Made by a program: the position numbers and the translations under genes
In this document: positions 32,760 through 45,127 of the stretch, in pieces
How the letters are laid out: every line of letters begins with the position of its first letter
Position numbering within the stretch: the first letter of the stretch is position 1
Notes under the pieces: model-generated
The model's input: only the letters and a program-made list of their open reading frames with translations
What the model was told of the DNA's origin: nothing
Databases searched by the model: none
From: Bryum argenteum
Lineage: Eukaryota; Streptophyta; Bryopsida; Bryales; Bryaceae
Assembly: GCA_037043015.1 (NCBI GenBank)
Contig: CM073321.1
Coordinates: 39,576,420 to 39,640,419 of the forward strand
Direction: 5' to 3'
Length of the DNA stretch: 64,000 nt

Positions 32760-33280
32760 CCTTATAATCTACCAGATGCCAACACTAGTTACCAAGTGCT
32801 AAACACGGCACCACCAACACTCTAGATTGCCATTTCAACTAAGCTATAGTAATCACGCAAAAATCACCGTGTTGATATTTGAGCCTGAGGTACTGTCCAT
32901 AAAAATATGCCCTCAGACAACGTATTGATGGCACAAAGTAGTAGTAGCAGGCAACGTCGGAGATAAACCTCCGGCAGCGTGGCCATTACAAGTGAGCACG
33001 CCTTGCAATCTCTAGACCTTAAACTAAAAATTTTGACAGATTGATGACGTCAGCCCTAATTTGGTCCCTCCAATATAATTTCTTAATGCATTGAACAACT
33101 AGCAGGTGCCACGAGATACTAAATTACTGTGTACACCTTTCTATTATTAAGATGATTTTGACCTCCATTACCACGAATAAAGTACATATCACGGAATTGC
33201 ACCCTACTTCTTCATCTTTTTTTCCAAACTTTGGATACACTTTCATGACTTCCAAATGTCAAAATAGTCAAAAAAAAAAA
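32760..33280. other. Intergenic
   Basis: 5' flank of the candidate ADD-finger gene. It carries another copy of GATGACGTCAGCCCTAATT (33042-33060), shared with 23750. There is no gene. Confidence 0.4.
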
Positions 33281-33345
33281 AATCTGCTCAATGAGCAGAA
33301 AAGTCTGCTCATTGCTCATTGATTTCTGCTCACTGCTCGTAGAGC
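33281..33345. repeat. CTGCTCA(T) repeats and small palindrome
   Basis: CTGCTCAATGAGCAG is a near-perfect palindrome at 33284-33298. It is followed by several TCTGCTCATTG/CTGCTCACTG units. Confidence 0.8.
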
Positions 33346-34016
33346 TGCAATTCTGCTTTGGAGGGGTAACGACGCCGAATTGTAAGTGTCTAAGACATTC
33401 AACTCTTTCGAGCGGACACCAAAGATCGGCTGTATGGAGACAGCCGCATATTGTAGTGAGATTTTTTCTCCAAAACCTAATGGCACATGCATTGATTGGA
33501 GTTGGTCGAGAGCGCAGCATTCCGACAACAGCGGCGGACGTGTTTTGGAGATACCGCCTTGCTTTACCTAACAGTATTTTGGTAGCGTCTCTATCTGTTT
33601 ATATTGATTCTTCCACCACGCAGGTACCTACCCAACTCTCCCATCGCGCTTGAAGTCGACTGCAACCAAACAATCATGCGCATTGATGTACACACGTCTG
33701 AAGAACCAAGAGAGAGCCATTCGTATTGCCGACATTTAGTACAAGATGTTGTCCACTTTGCGAATGGCGAAGTTAGTGGAGTGGCGCAACTTTGCGCACG
33801 ACAAAGGGAAAAATTTGTTATTCATCACAAAGATTGGCACGCAATCTTTCTTATTGCTGAACTAAACCAACCCGGTGGACGCACTGCATATAGAGCAGAT
33901 CAAAGAGTTTGTCAATGCGGCCGACATCGACGATGAGATCGCCATAATAGCCCGAGTTCACGGTCGGCACGTCAAGATCTATATAGAGCTCATTGTGAGC
34001 ATTTTGAAGCTATCAA
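33346..34016 (+). pseudogene. Degenerate unidentified coding-like sequence
   Basis: An ATG near 33764 opens AKLVEWRNFAHDKGKNLLF and, after a TAA near 33861, the same frame reads HIEQIKEFVNAADIDDEIAI and VHGRHVKIYIELI. The stretch looks like a decayed protein gene, possibly gag-like, but I cannot name a family. Confidence 0.3.
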
Positions 34017-34437
34017 TTGTGTCAATCATAGAGCCTTAAATTGTAGTTGACCAGCCACCTAAGGCTTGGCCATACAACACACCAACACTACGCAGTATCT
34101 ATCAGCAGATTTTCTAAACAAGCTGCTAGAGAGGATGTTTCCTTTGACTTAGCAAGGCGCGCCTAATAGAGACGCGCTCGGCTAATAAAGAAGCGCTCGG
34201 TAGTGAAGGAGCGTAGACACGACAAGCTATGTCTTTCTTAGACAACACTCTCTCCACTCTAGCACTCAACACTTTGGCTCAGGATACTAGCCCGATCTAG
34301 GTTGGCCCTTAGACACAAGAGTTTTGAACACCTTCAGCAATCTCTTTGCAGCCTTTTGTCACCCGATCGCCTCCTCCTGACGCTCCACAAGGTCGATTCT
34401 TCACCCTCTTTACAAGATTCTACTCATACATCTGAAC
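34017..34437. other. Non-coding stretch upstream of tandem repeats
   Basis: It includes a duplicated GACGCGCTCGG/GAAGCGCTCGG motif near 34171-34200. I see no gene. Confidence 0.35.
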
Positions 34438-34602
34438 ACTACAATAATATTTCCACCAAGCTGAGGCACACCTGGTCGAGCTCATACAGTTGGATACTAC
34501 AATATAATTTCTACTAAGATGAGATACACTTGGTGGAGGTCATACATATGGACACACAATATAATTCCACCAAGTTGAGACACACTTGGTCGACCTCAAT
34601 GT
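34438..34602. repeat. Three tandem units of about 55-60 bp
   Basis: Each unit carries CTACAATATAATTTC(C/T)ACCAAG-like sequence followed by CACACTTGGTCGAGGTCATA-like sequence. Unit starts are near 34438, 34497 and 34548. The third abuts the TTAA element that follows. Confidence 0.75.
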
Positions 34603-34611
34603 TTACCTTAA

Positions 34612-35037
34612 CCCCTAAACGCCCAAGGGGGGGTAAAGCTCCTAACAATTGGTAATAATGCTGATTTTTTCAAAACTGCGTAAAAACAAATAAAAGATGA
34701 AATGGAAAATCCAACCGTAGGATCTTCTTTGGAGCATGGCAATTAGTATGACCCCTAAGTTGCATGCCATTTGGAGGTATGGATTTCAAGATCCATGCAA
34801 AGAAGGGGTGAAGATCACACCACCAAAACTTTCATGAAAAATCTCTTTCGCCCACTCTCACAAATTGAGGATCAAGGTTTTTACTATTTATCCAAGGAGG
34901 GAGTAGAGTAAACCCACCAAGGAGTTTAGCAAAAAAAACGGCGGATGAAAAATCGATGGGATGAAAGCGGAGTTGTGCACCAAAGACGAAGCCTCACATC
35001 CAGAATGTCGAAAAACGACACTGTGGGCGCTTAAGGG
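34612..35037. mobile_element. TTAA-flanked MITE of the CCCCTAAAC family
   Basis: TTAA lies on both sides (34608-34611 and 35038-35041). The left terminus CCCCTAAACGCCCAAGG pairs with the right terminus, whose reverse complement is CCCTTAAGCGCCCACAG. A subterminal palindrome GTCGAAAAACGAC at about 35008-35020 recurs near the right ends of two other family members. 426 bp; no gene. Confidence 0.8.
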
Positions 35038-35041
35038 TTAA

Positions 35042-35640
35042 GGAGAAGTTTCACGAGGAAGGTCACCATGCACGTTGAGCTCGTCTATGCCCATCTCAAG
35101 CAATAACGCCTCATTTTCAACTTCGCGGAGATGTGTCAACAGCTCAACCTAACCATCAATCAGCTACGAGAGACTCGATAGTAGATCAATGTCATACAAC
35201 GATAGTTGCGCAAGAGTCTTGCCGAAAACTAGCGACTGCTGAAGACAAATCAAACCAATAATAGCCTACTAGAGGATGCTCGAGCCTAGCTACACAACCT
35301 CAACAGAGCTTTTACTACCCTCCGTATAGACTTCCAGGCTCGACAATCAACTTGTTACACTTGCGAGCTCGAAGCCATTCAGCAGACCTACGCACAAGAC
35401 GTCGTTCCTAACCTCGACAAAGAGGAAGAGGAGGACCATCCGACCCTCCTGACACTGTCGGAAAACCACCAACCGACAGTCATGAGAAGTTCTCTGAGGG
35501 CAACGTTACATCACGTCATCAACCAACAACCTAACGTCGGGTAATGACTAGCACATTAGTGACAGTCAAGAAGGAGCGTGAGGACAATTACAACGATGAG
35601 AAGCACGACATCGGAGGCAACTAGAAGCAACGCGTTAATT
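35042..35640 (+). pseudogene. Degenerate coiled-coil, gag-like sequence
   Basis: One frame reads, with several stops, EMCQQLNLTINQLRETR, NNSLLEDARA, LHNLNRAFTTLRIDFQARQS and an acidic KEEEEDHPTLLTL. The heptad-like pattern and position suggest a decayed retrotransposon gag. The assignment is weak. Confidence 0.35.
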
Positions 35641-36540
35641 AACGAGATGACAAAGGCGGCCAACAAGACCCGGAACCTGACCAGTAAGGTACACAAGTCC
35701 ACCAGTCCAGCCAAGTTAAAGGGCCCGCCAAGTAAACAGTAGACTTTTGAGGCATAGGAGTCGCCTCCGAATATGCAAGCAGGATTGCAACGAAGCAGTA
35801 GGACCCGACGCTAACATCACCAACCAACCATCCCCATGTAGTCTTGGTCACCTCGAAATTTCTTCCTCCAAAAACCGTAGCCCAAGCACCGGCTATTCCT
35901 ACCGAGTTAGCCTTCTAGTCAACCGAGGTCGGCCACGGCGAGAGACTCTTTCCATGCCACTTCCTCTCTTTTTGTATCTAATCATACCTTGCTTGGCCCA
36001 AGTTCCATTACCAACCCGAGCCGACTCATTCGACTTCCTTACAATCCAACTAACCAACTAGTCTTCTCGGGACGACGAGAAACATCCCACTATGCGACCA
36101 GCACGCCAAACTTCTCCTCTATCAACAGCAAGGGTTGAGCCCTCGCATCCCACCAGACGTCAACAATACTCCTCTTCACAGGTCGATTGGCCCTTACAAA
36201 AATCTACTACCTAAATCAATTGTGCTCTCATTGTGCTTCCATCATTGATGCCACGCACACGCCTCTTGAAGGCCCTACCACCTTCACCAACATGGCATGT
36301 CTAGCACTCGCCTGTTGACCCGACATCGCAAGACAATTCCATTTGGGACATCTTCAACCTCTCTCTGAAGCAACAACATCTGGTCCGGACGCTCTACGGC
36401 CCAATCCCTACCAATTGCCTATCGTTTTAAACTAGAAGTTCAGAGGAGTGTACCTCTCATTACGAAAGGGCAACGATAACGATAAATTTGTATTGTATTC
36501 TCTAGGCTAGTGGCAGTTTAATCTATACCAAACATATATG
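35641..36540. other. Stretch without recognisable gene
   Basis: Continues the degenerate sequence. The longest open frame (35747-36061) has no recognisable motif. It is probably retroelement-derived. Confidence 0.35.
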
Positions 36541-36960
36541 GACTCAGCAGACGATATCTGGTAGGATCAGCACATCAAGGAGCCCAACCTTGATGATCTT
36601 GCCCTCCCGAAGTCTGACTGCCCCAGTGCCTAGGATACTACCAGAAGCAGGTTCGACCATTGTCCTCCAAGCAGGTGCCTCGATGAAGCCTGATGGTGTT
36701 ACGCCATTGGCCATGCCACCACCTCCTTGTTGAAAGATTTTGATGAATACAGCAGAATTGGTAATGATGAAACATCCTTCCAATTTGATTCCGCAGGTTC
36801 TAAATTGTCACCCAAAAGTTGATCTTTGATACCGCCACCTCTAGGAAGTTTGGTGTAGCCGCCACAACTACCTTCGATCTAGCAGACACTCGTACCGCTA
36901 CCTCTACCAGTTATTAGTATCACAATAACGCCGCCACCTCCACCTACTGCTAAAATCTCT
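36541..36960 (-). other. Gly-rich open segment of unknown nature
   Basis: The minus-strand frame 36783-36544 contains FQQGGGGMANGVTPSGFIEA and ends in a hydrophobic tail. Upstream on the same strand are several GGTGGCGGT-type triplets (36790-36950). No family is recognised, and it may not be a gene. Confidence 0.25.
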
Positions 36961-38581
36961 TATTCGATGATGCTACGACTTGCAAGTGTTTGAGTGAAGC
37001 TTGGAGTACTTAGTTCAAAGTGTGAAGCAGGAATAGGTTGAATGCTATGTGACACCCATCTCACATTCAAAGTATGATCGAAGCTCGCATCAACAAATAG
37101 ATCAAAGCTTAAGTTGCTACCTACAACTAGTTTCTCATGACTTGTAACTTTTGACTCTCTTACTATGGATTTGGAAATGAAGATCATGATTTGTAAGTGA
37201 TTTGCCGTTTGTGTGTAAGATGGGCGCTCGGTTTGTAGGATCGCAAGTAGTGATATCCATTTTGAGATGTTTTGGAAGCATATTGAGTTTTCATTTAAAC
37301 TTTTGAATTTGAATGAAACAACTACTAAGAGTGGTCATGAAATTGTTTGTTGTTTTGCATTAGTGTGGACATATGGCCCAAATGGTACTCGCAATTAGTA
37401 AAGTTATTGGCCAGCCTCCATTTTTGTATCATGGACCACTCTAAACCCCCTGCCCCTCATGGCGCTAAACCATGGTGTCCATTTTCTGACAGCAACCACA
37501 GTTGGCTTAGAACATTGCCCAACCTTCCTCACCAAGGCTCCAAATCAAAAAATGCCAAAATAGGCGAAAAAAAGAGGAATTCTAATTCAAATTATTACCA
37601 CACCTTCATACAAGTACCCACCTCCTATCAATCTTGGTATACACTAAGAATCTCCCTTACATGTTAGCTAAATTTATCTCTATTATAATGACCTTATTAA
37701 ATCTCTACGTTAACGCGATTGTATGGTACTATGGAATTTGTGGTATAACTAAAATTTTGTAGAACATTTTTCAACTATCAAACTACGAGTCGGTATAAAT
37801 ATATTCAAACTCTGAATTTGATATAAAATATGTACTCTATTATTAGAAACTATTATTAGTAACTGGCAATTGATATAATTGACTCAAATCACATATTACA
37901 TCGAGATAGGCTACCAATAACTACAAGGAACAGCATAAACCAATAACTACAAGGAACAGCATAAGCATAAGGCCTTGTCTGTGCTGCAAGGCCTGTTGTT
38001 AGCACCCTATGAATCCAAATGAAGTTCTGAAAACTGGACGTAGTTCCCAACTCACCATGCTTCTATATAGTTAAAACAAATTCCATAAAAACTCTTTCTT
38101 TAGACCGGTGCAGCTCCTCAAAATTCGGGACCGATAGTCATAAATTTCGAAAGAATTCGACTGAAGTAACCACCAGATGGACTGAGTCTCAACCTGTCGA
38201 TTCCACGGCAGACTGATTTCTGAAACCATCAGATGTCAGCTTGACAATTTATGATACAACACTCATTTACAATCATAGAGCAATATATAGACTAGCAGTG
38301 ATACCAGAATAAAAGTAGGATAATACAACTCGCATCACACTCCAATACGAGGTCATACATATGTTGGTACTCAGATCTAGACCAGCTATAGAGGGTAGGT
38401 AAGTACAAACAGAGGCATCGTAGATACTTGCACGTGTACTTAGTCGATGATTAAGTATGTGCTAGACGCTATCATTAGGTACATACGGCTGTGGCTTTTA
38501 TTCCCAACGAAACTTGACAATTCTCGACGGAAAATCGCAATCTTCTTAGTCGTGAATTTACTGAGGATGCAAGATACCTCG
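36961..38581. other. Intergenic, containing the 3' flank of the PP2C gene
   Basis: Mostly AT-rich. The phrase CCAATAACTACAAGGAACAG is directly repeated at 37913-37932 and 37940-37959. The part from about 38000 to 38581 is the probable 3' untranslated region of the minus-strand PP2C gene. No other gene is seen. Confidence 0.4.
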
Positions 38582-41500
38582 CTATGAAGTCGTAACATAA
38601 GATACAATGACTGTGATATCATCCATCTTGCCTCCATAGAACCTAAAACCAGCTTCTTGAGCAGCGGTAGAGAACGGAGTCTGTCTGTTGCAGTCCTCGG
38701 CTCTCAGTCTTGCAAGGGCGGCAATCTTTTGAGCTGTAACTTGAGGAACTAACCCAGCCCGTGTGGAATGAATAACGATCCCCATCAACTCATTATCGTA
38801 CAAATTGTCGAACAAGCCATCCGTACCTGCAACAAGCACATCCCCTGCAGCCACTTGGAGAGTGTACACCTGCACAAGAACGCTAGCCCTAGTTCAAGTA
38901 AAAAAACATTCAGACTCCGTTCACAAAGTGATTAAATTCCAAGAGGCAAATTAAAATTTGCAATTACAGGACCACCCCATCACGAGATACAAATCATACT
39001 GGTGATCCATGCACGAGTTCAAATCGTCTGAAGCACCAAGAAATGGAATACACAGTGGAAGCATCCATATACATAAGCTTAAGCTGATATTCGTGATGGA
39101 CTGAGGTTTATACGGTTGTAAAGTGGTACCTCAGCAGAACTAGGAGGATCACTGCCACCACTTTCTAATTGAAAAGGTATATTGAATTGGTGCTGTTGAA
39201 CTGGAGACTTGAAGATAGATCGACCATTCCTTATCAATATAAAGCCACTGTCTCCAAGATTTACAGCTTGTATCCCCTGAAAACATAAAGGACATCAGTC
39301 AACAATAGATAAAATATGTACTGGTTTGACTACAATTGATTACTTCTATTGAACAATAAACGAGCTTCACACAATCTGCTCATTTCGCACTTAACTATTA
39401 TCACAGTCCTGTGTCCACAATTCCGACAACTTGAAAGAAAAGACTCAAGACTTTTCTTCGAGAATGATCCCACAAACCCGCAAGAACCTATGGAAGTCCA
39501 CAAAAGAGACGATAGTAATCACCATGGATGCACCTACTGCAGAATAACCAGCTCAATCGTCATCTCTTTATCTTCGAAACACAAGCTGCAAACTAAAATG
39601 TCTACCAGTCAGGTCTTACATGATCAGAGAGGCAAATGATACAAGCCGTGGATGAACCACGACATTTTGTCCTTGCATGAGCCCGCATCAGAACTCGAGC
39701 TGGATTGATGTATCCATGTGGCTCCTGAGCAACAGCTCGTTTAGATTGTAACATGAGCTCCCTTGCATAATTACCAGCATCAATACCAACATCAGCCCAG
39801 CCACCAACTCCGTCAGCTACCCCCACCACTTGTTCTTCAGAACAAATAAAATAAGCGTCTTCGCCTCCAGTTTCCGATTTAAGTGGATGCGGTAAGCAGC
39901 ATGCACCAGACAGAAGTCTAAGGTTTGTATGCTGTACTCCATCACTGCAAGAAGACATAGGAAACATCAGAATGCAAGACTGCACTAAATTGGTAGATGA
40001 TAAGCTGTAAGTGGTAGATGATAAGGTATAAGTGCATGTTGCAGAACCTAAATAATCCTCATACAGATGGAGCACTTGTAACGAACTTCTGTAGATGTGG
40101 TGAACTTTAGAAAGTGTTTCCAACACTTGCACGAGCTTGGCGTAAAAGATGTAGCTGATAGCCCAAATTATAAATAAATCACAACTACTGCAGGTTCCTG
40201 CATTGGAAGTGAAATAAGAAGGTGACTGGAAATTGACAAGGAATGAGAATTTATGTACACCGCGTATAACGATTGATCAATACATCAAGGGCATGCTCAT
40301 TAACGCGTAACTTTACTATCGATTATCCACGTTGAGTACTCGATACCGGCGAGGATTTTGATGAATGCAATCAATATCGCAAACTTCTTAACTGGCACAA
40401 AATACTAGGTGAAATTGAAGGAAATTATGCAATGTTATGTTCACACGATAAGTTCACCAATGACACGAATGATCGACACAATTTTCCACCAAAGGGAGGA
40501 TGATCCACCAGGACATCACCAACTCCATTAATTATAAAGTAGCACCAACACCGACAACTACACAGGATTTTAAAGAGAAGAGAGGAAACGGGTTTATCAT
40601 TTACCCCATAGGGAAACAGGTGCATAAACCAAATGAGTCCTTACTTGTCAAGAATCCGTGATAGGTCTTCAGAACAGCAGAACCGGTGGCGTCCAGGAAA
40701 TTTAAATCCTGAAGACTGTGTCCCTGCAAAACTCCCATGAAAATCTTCTACAACCGATTCAAAAGATACTGGATCACAGGAAAACTGTCCAACAGAAAGA
40801 CTCGAGACTTTTTGTACTACTAACGAGCCTCCTTGAGAAACTTTATCAACATCCATTCTCTGTAAAAGACAATGATCCTCGCCTGCATATTCCTCCACCA
40901 CAGAATCTTCACGAAAGCCATAGATGCCCTTGAAAACCAATGGACGGCAGTCAGGTGAGTTAGGTAGACCCGGCACGCCAGCAAGGGCTACAACTCTTTC
41001 TCTATCGATCTGTGTATGTGCATCCCACAGTTCATGCTCTTTCGGTAGTTGTTGCAGTCTGGGTATTACATCTGCAGCTTCTTTTGGTGCAATCGTTCTT
41101 TCTTTTCGGCTGCGAACTCCTCCCAGACTTTGATACGTCAGCAGGTTTAAACCTGCCTCCGAAAGCTTTTCGATATTACTGCTCCATACAGTTGCAACTG
41201 TGAAGAAGTTGTATCTACTATTCCGCCTCAGAATACAATGGATTGCGTATATGGTAAAAGCGCGAGAAAAGGCGTCTCTAGGCAACAAACCCCGGTGTCC
41301 GATTGCAAGAAATCCCGAGAACTTCTGACCTGCTGCTTCAATTCGACTGCTCCAAGACATTGCCGAGAATGAGTATCCGTTAGAGCGACGTGAAGACGAG
41401 AGACTAACTGCAGAACTGATCGAGCCAGATACAGCCGCACTGGCCCCTCTTGTAAATAAAGGGCAGATCATATCTTCATCATAGAACGAAATAAATCGCT

Positions 41501-41582
41501 CCCTTGGTATATAATCACCCTTGCATAAAGGTGATGACAGAATACTTGATTTCAGATTCCTAAGTTTGCGCAGTGAGGCCAT
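38582..41582 (-). CDS. PP2C-type protein phosphatase (PP2C55/PP2C80-like), four exons
   Basis: Exons on the minus strand: 41582-40645, 39944-39620, 39276-39130 and 38869-38582. All have GT-AG introns and joins in frame, giving 565 residues without a stop. ATG 41582 sits in AAGATGGCC, a good plant context. Residues 1-310 are Ser/Arg-rich and low in motifs, possibly with an organelle-targeting start (MASLRKLRNLKSS). The catalytic domain carries the metal-binding set: GGEDAYFI (about 335), VADGVGGW (about 350), LGDSGF, GTDGLFDN (about 485) and MDDITVIV near the end. This is the SpoIIE-like plant PP2C subgroup around Arabidopsis PP2C55 and PP2C80, longer than those because of the N-terminus. It removes phosphate from Ser/Thr; the target is unknown. 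It looks functional. Confidence 0.9.
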
Positions 41583-42393
41583 CTTCGAGGAACAAAACAG
41601 GTGAGAGAAACAGGTGAGAGAAGTTTACACAACCTAAAGCAGAAGAACCAGCAGCCGTGTGACATGAAATCTAGAGCACATCCGAAATACATCTGCCACA
41701 ACATTAAAGGAGAGTCGAGAATCACTAAGCTCAATGTTGAGGTCAAAGCGACACAGTCCCACCCTCCAAGACCTTTGAACCCCAGAATAACCGGATTGCT
41801 ATCACCGGGAGCAACTATACCCCATACAACGAGAAATACCTGCAAAGCCAAAGTTGGTACGATAGAACACGATTCCTACGCATGCAATGTACTCCACTAG
41901 TCAACAACGCTACCGGCGCCGTTTAACTCTTCAGTCTGCTAACCGCGTATTGCCGCAAAAAAGCAGGAAGAAGGAAACCTGCGACAATGACACAATAACA
42001 ACCTAACAAGCAATTCCATACAGCAGCTCAATATTCAACAAGAAAGGAAGCACTCTAAACTGAAGCAAATGCGTCCAATTTCAAAAGAGGGCAGTCGTGC
42101 AGCAATCAACAAGCGCACAGTTGCCCACAGCAAACGACAGCCTGCCCATGTCTGTATGTCCAATCGCAGGGACGGGCGTCGCCACCCTCGTTAGGGCATG
42201 CCCACCCATGGGGGCGCCCTGAACTGAAAACCATAACTGAAATCACCAATTCAGTCACCCTGAATCGTGAGGGCGGGGGAGGAGCCCCACCCATGACCTC
42301 ATGATTGAGGTTAGGGAGGGTGAAAAAGCATGCTTGAAGTAAATTTTTGAACACGGTAAAATTCGTACATGAACCGTGTGTACATGACCACAT
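41583..42393 (-). promoter_or_regulatory. 5' leader and promoter region of the PP2C gene
   Basis: Directly upstream of the PP2C start. GGTGAGAGAAACA is tandemly duplicated at 41599-41618, 20 bp before the ATG. Short upstream open frames are present on the sense strand (for example 41851-41552), so the leader may contain uORFs or an intron. From 42150 GC-rich sequence (GGGGGCGCCCTG) appears. No TATA box can be assigned with confidence. Confidence 0.4.
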
Positions 42394-42440
42394 CATGTTA
42401 CAATATATAACGGTTTATGGTTTGGTTATATTGTAACATG
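42394..42440. repeat. 14-bp perfect inverted repeat
   Basis: CATGTTACAATATA (42394-42407) and its exact reverse complement (42427-42440) flank a 19-nt loop. It may be a small foldback element or the end of a MITE. Confidence 0.8.
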
Positions 42441-43426
42441 ATTTTTTAATTTTTTTATATCTCATGCGAGATTCAATGATTTTCTATGGGGATGCCTACA
42501 TTTTATTGAAATCTAATGAAGGGTCTATAATATTTTTTAAAAATTGGCATTTCAATTTGGCATGCATACAAGATAATTATTCGTCCAATCATAGCAAATT
42601 AGGTTGAGAATCAAAACAACAAGAAGACATTATTGGGACATATTATTCAAGATAATCTCAACTTTTGAGGATAATTAGTCCATTTGAGAGAAATCCCATC
42701 TGCGAAACAAGTAGTAATGTGAAAATCAAAAAATGGCTAGGGAGTCGACCGTACTGTGTGACCACCCAAACTTGTAATAGACTTGCTGAAGGTCATGTGG
42801 ACCAAAAATTGACTACTAAGACCTCATAGATTGCAACATTTGAACGTATTAAAGCTCAAAACAGGGTCCAAAATTCCATCATTTTCACTTCGAAGTGAAA
42901 ATACTACCAAGTACGAACATGAAATTTGCAACCAAAAATCACAAAGTAGAAAGTTTTTTATCTTAATCTCAAGAACAATTATGTACCAAAGAAATTTGTA
43001 AACAAAATATTTTGGCTCAAGTATTAACTTTTCAACGGTGAAAAGTGCCCTAAAATTTAAAAAAGAAAAGTAGTACAAGACCACACCTTTTGCACACATG
43101 CCATATGTTTGAGATATCTTTGATTAGGCTAGAGCTCTACCACTAAAACTAGACTGTACTTGGACTTCATCCTAAAAAATTTAATCGTGTAATAACACAC
43201 CATCTCATTAATATGTACAACTCCATAGATAGGCAAATATTTATAAAGATAAATTTTATTGTTCATTCAAAAATACAATGACGTCTTTATTATATATAAA
43301 TAAATAGATATACAATGTCGATAATCTGTAAAATAAAAATATTTTAACAAAAATATATTATCAACCTATTACATGTTGTGTCTAACACTGCCATGTATGT
43401 CTAATCTATAAGTTCCCCTTTAATGC
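42441..43426. repeat. AT-rich sequence with a truncated copy of the TTAA-element family
   Basis: From about 42740 to 43165 the sequence matches the interior of the elements at 45128-47081. Shared phrases are ACTTGTAATAGACTTG, GGTCATGTGGACCAAAA, GAAGTGAAAATACTACCAA and TCTACCACTAAAA. No terminus is seen here. It lies just downstream of the Harbinger nuclease stop. Confidence 0.65.
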
Positions 43427-44510
43427 CTACAAATGGTCCATGAGGTCATTTCTAAGCATGTAGTGTGACCTTTCATCTCGAAGCATTTCATGTCCCTGTA
43501 CATACTCTTCAAGATTTAATCCACGTTTCATAGGTCCATGTCTCCACGGTATATTAATAGGTTCCCCAATTATGGGCTCCAATTCTTGATCTCTTTCATC
43601 TTCAATGATCATGTTATGCATTATTACACATGCCATAAGAATGTCTTTGATGATATTTAAGTCCCATTGACAACTTGGATTCTGAATAATTCCCCATCTT
43701 GATTGCAAAACTCCAAAACAACGCTCGACATCTTTACGTGCAGCCTCTTGCATCTTCGCATAGTATAGTCGTTTCTCTCTTTGAGGATCATGAATTGTTT
43801 GTACCAATATCGTCCACTTGGGATAAATACCATCTGTCATCAACAAGTAGTAATGTGGATACCTATGACCATTTACTTCGAAACTCATATCTTGGCCATG
43901 ACCCTCCAAAATGTTGATGATTAAAGGTCTACGATCAAGTACATTAATGTCATTACTTCCTCCAGGCACACCAAAGAAGGCATGTCATATCCACAGACTT
44001 TGGTCCGCAATAGCTTCCAATGTTATGGAATTTTCTCCTTCTCTATCTTGAAAAGAGTCTTGCCATGTTGTGGGACAATTCTTCCACTCGTAGTGCATAC
44101 AATCTAATGATGCAAACATACCGGGCCATCCACGTTCTGTATTGATTGCTACTTGCTTCTCTAGGTCTTCTCTAGTGGGCTGTCTAAGATATGTGCTCTC
44201 ATATATAGCCCTAATAGCTCGCACAAATCTTCTTAATGACACCATCAATGTGCTCGATGCTAATCGTACATACTCATATGTTGCATCAGATGTGATGCCA
44301 TAAGCTAAAATACGCATTGTTGCTGTACATTTTTGTAAGCCACTCAACCCTAATTGACCTGTGGCGTCCGGTTTTTGCACAAATTATGGATCATAGTTTT
44401 CCACACCCTCTACTATTCTCAAAAATAAACGTTTCGACATTCTAAACCTTTGACGAAACATCTTCGCATCATAAACTGGATCCTCCACAAAATAATGAGG
44501 GTGGATCACC
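43427..44510 (-). pseudogene. PIF/Harbinger-type DDE nuclease (HARBI1-like), two internal stops
   Basis: Minus strand, stop at 43427-43429. One frame from about 44510 reads MFRQRFRMSKRLFLRIVEG, a TAA near 44385, LGLSGLQKCTATMRILAYG, FASLDCMHYEWKNCP, a TGA near 43984, then HAFFGVPGGSNDINVLDRRP, DGIYPKW and ERCFGVLQSRW. These are the HARBI1/DDE_4 blocks in order, with catalytic acidic residues visible in SLDCMHYEW, NDINVLD and DGIYP. The two stops replace single codons, so decay is recent. The partner Myb-like gene lies at 47455 in the opposite direction. Confidence 0.85.
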
Positions 44511-44637
44511 TTCTATATCCAAACAAGGAGGTGTTTACAAGGTGGTAACTCATAGCAAACCCTATAATACTAGAAGTTTAGTATAGCTTCACTACCATGC
44601 AGTAACTTGCAGTATGAGTATGGTTATATATTTGTTG
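44511..44637. other. 5' flank of the Harbinger nuclease
   Basis: Short AT-rich interval. There is no recognisable terminal inverted repeat. Confidence 0.35.
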
Positions 44638-45127
44638 ATTTCTATTTTAATTTATGTTTGTTATCTTTTGTCCTCTTATTTTTATATATTAAGTGTACTA
44701 TCACTAAGAGATGAGTGATGGATAAATGACTCTAGTATTTGGAAAGTAAGTTACAAACTAAAGATAGACTATATTTTTTAGACTACGAATCTATGTATTA
44801 GATCCGATTTGAGAGAGAAAGTAAAATACTAGACAAACAATGTATCTCAAGTTTTTTATTGTAACCCTTAAACGCGTTTTATTGTAACCCCTAAACCCCT
44901 ATGTCTATTTCAACTTATGTTTGTTATCTTTTATCCTCTTATTTTTATATGTTAAGTGTAATATCACTGAGAGAGAAGTGATGTATAAATGACTTTAGTA
45001 TTTGGAAAGTAAGTCACAAACTAAAGATACACTATCTCTTTTAGACTACGAATCTATGTATTAGATCCGATTTGAGAGAGAAAGTAAAATACTAGACAAT
45101 GACTGTATCTTAAGTTTTTTATTGTAA
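44638..45127. repeat. Direct duplication of about 225-245 bp
   Basis: Copy 1 (about 44638-44880) and copy 2 (about 44906-45127) share TTATGTTTGTTATCTTTT, AGTATTTGGAAAGTAAGT, GACTACGAATCTATGTATTA and GAGAGAAAGTAAAATACTAG. Both end in TTTTTTATTGTAACCC, the left-terminus context of TTAA-family elements. Confidence 0.85.
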
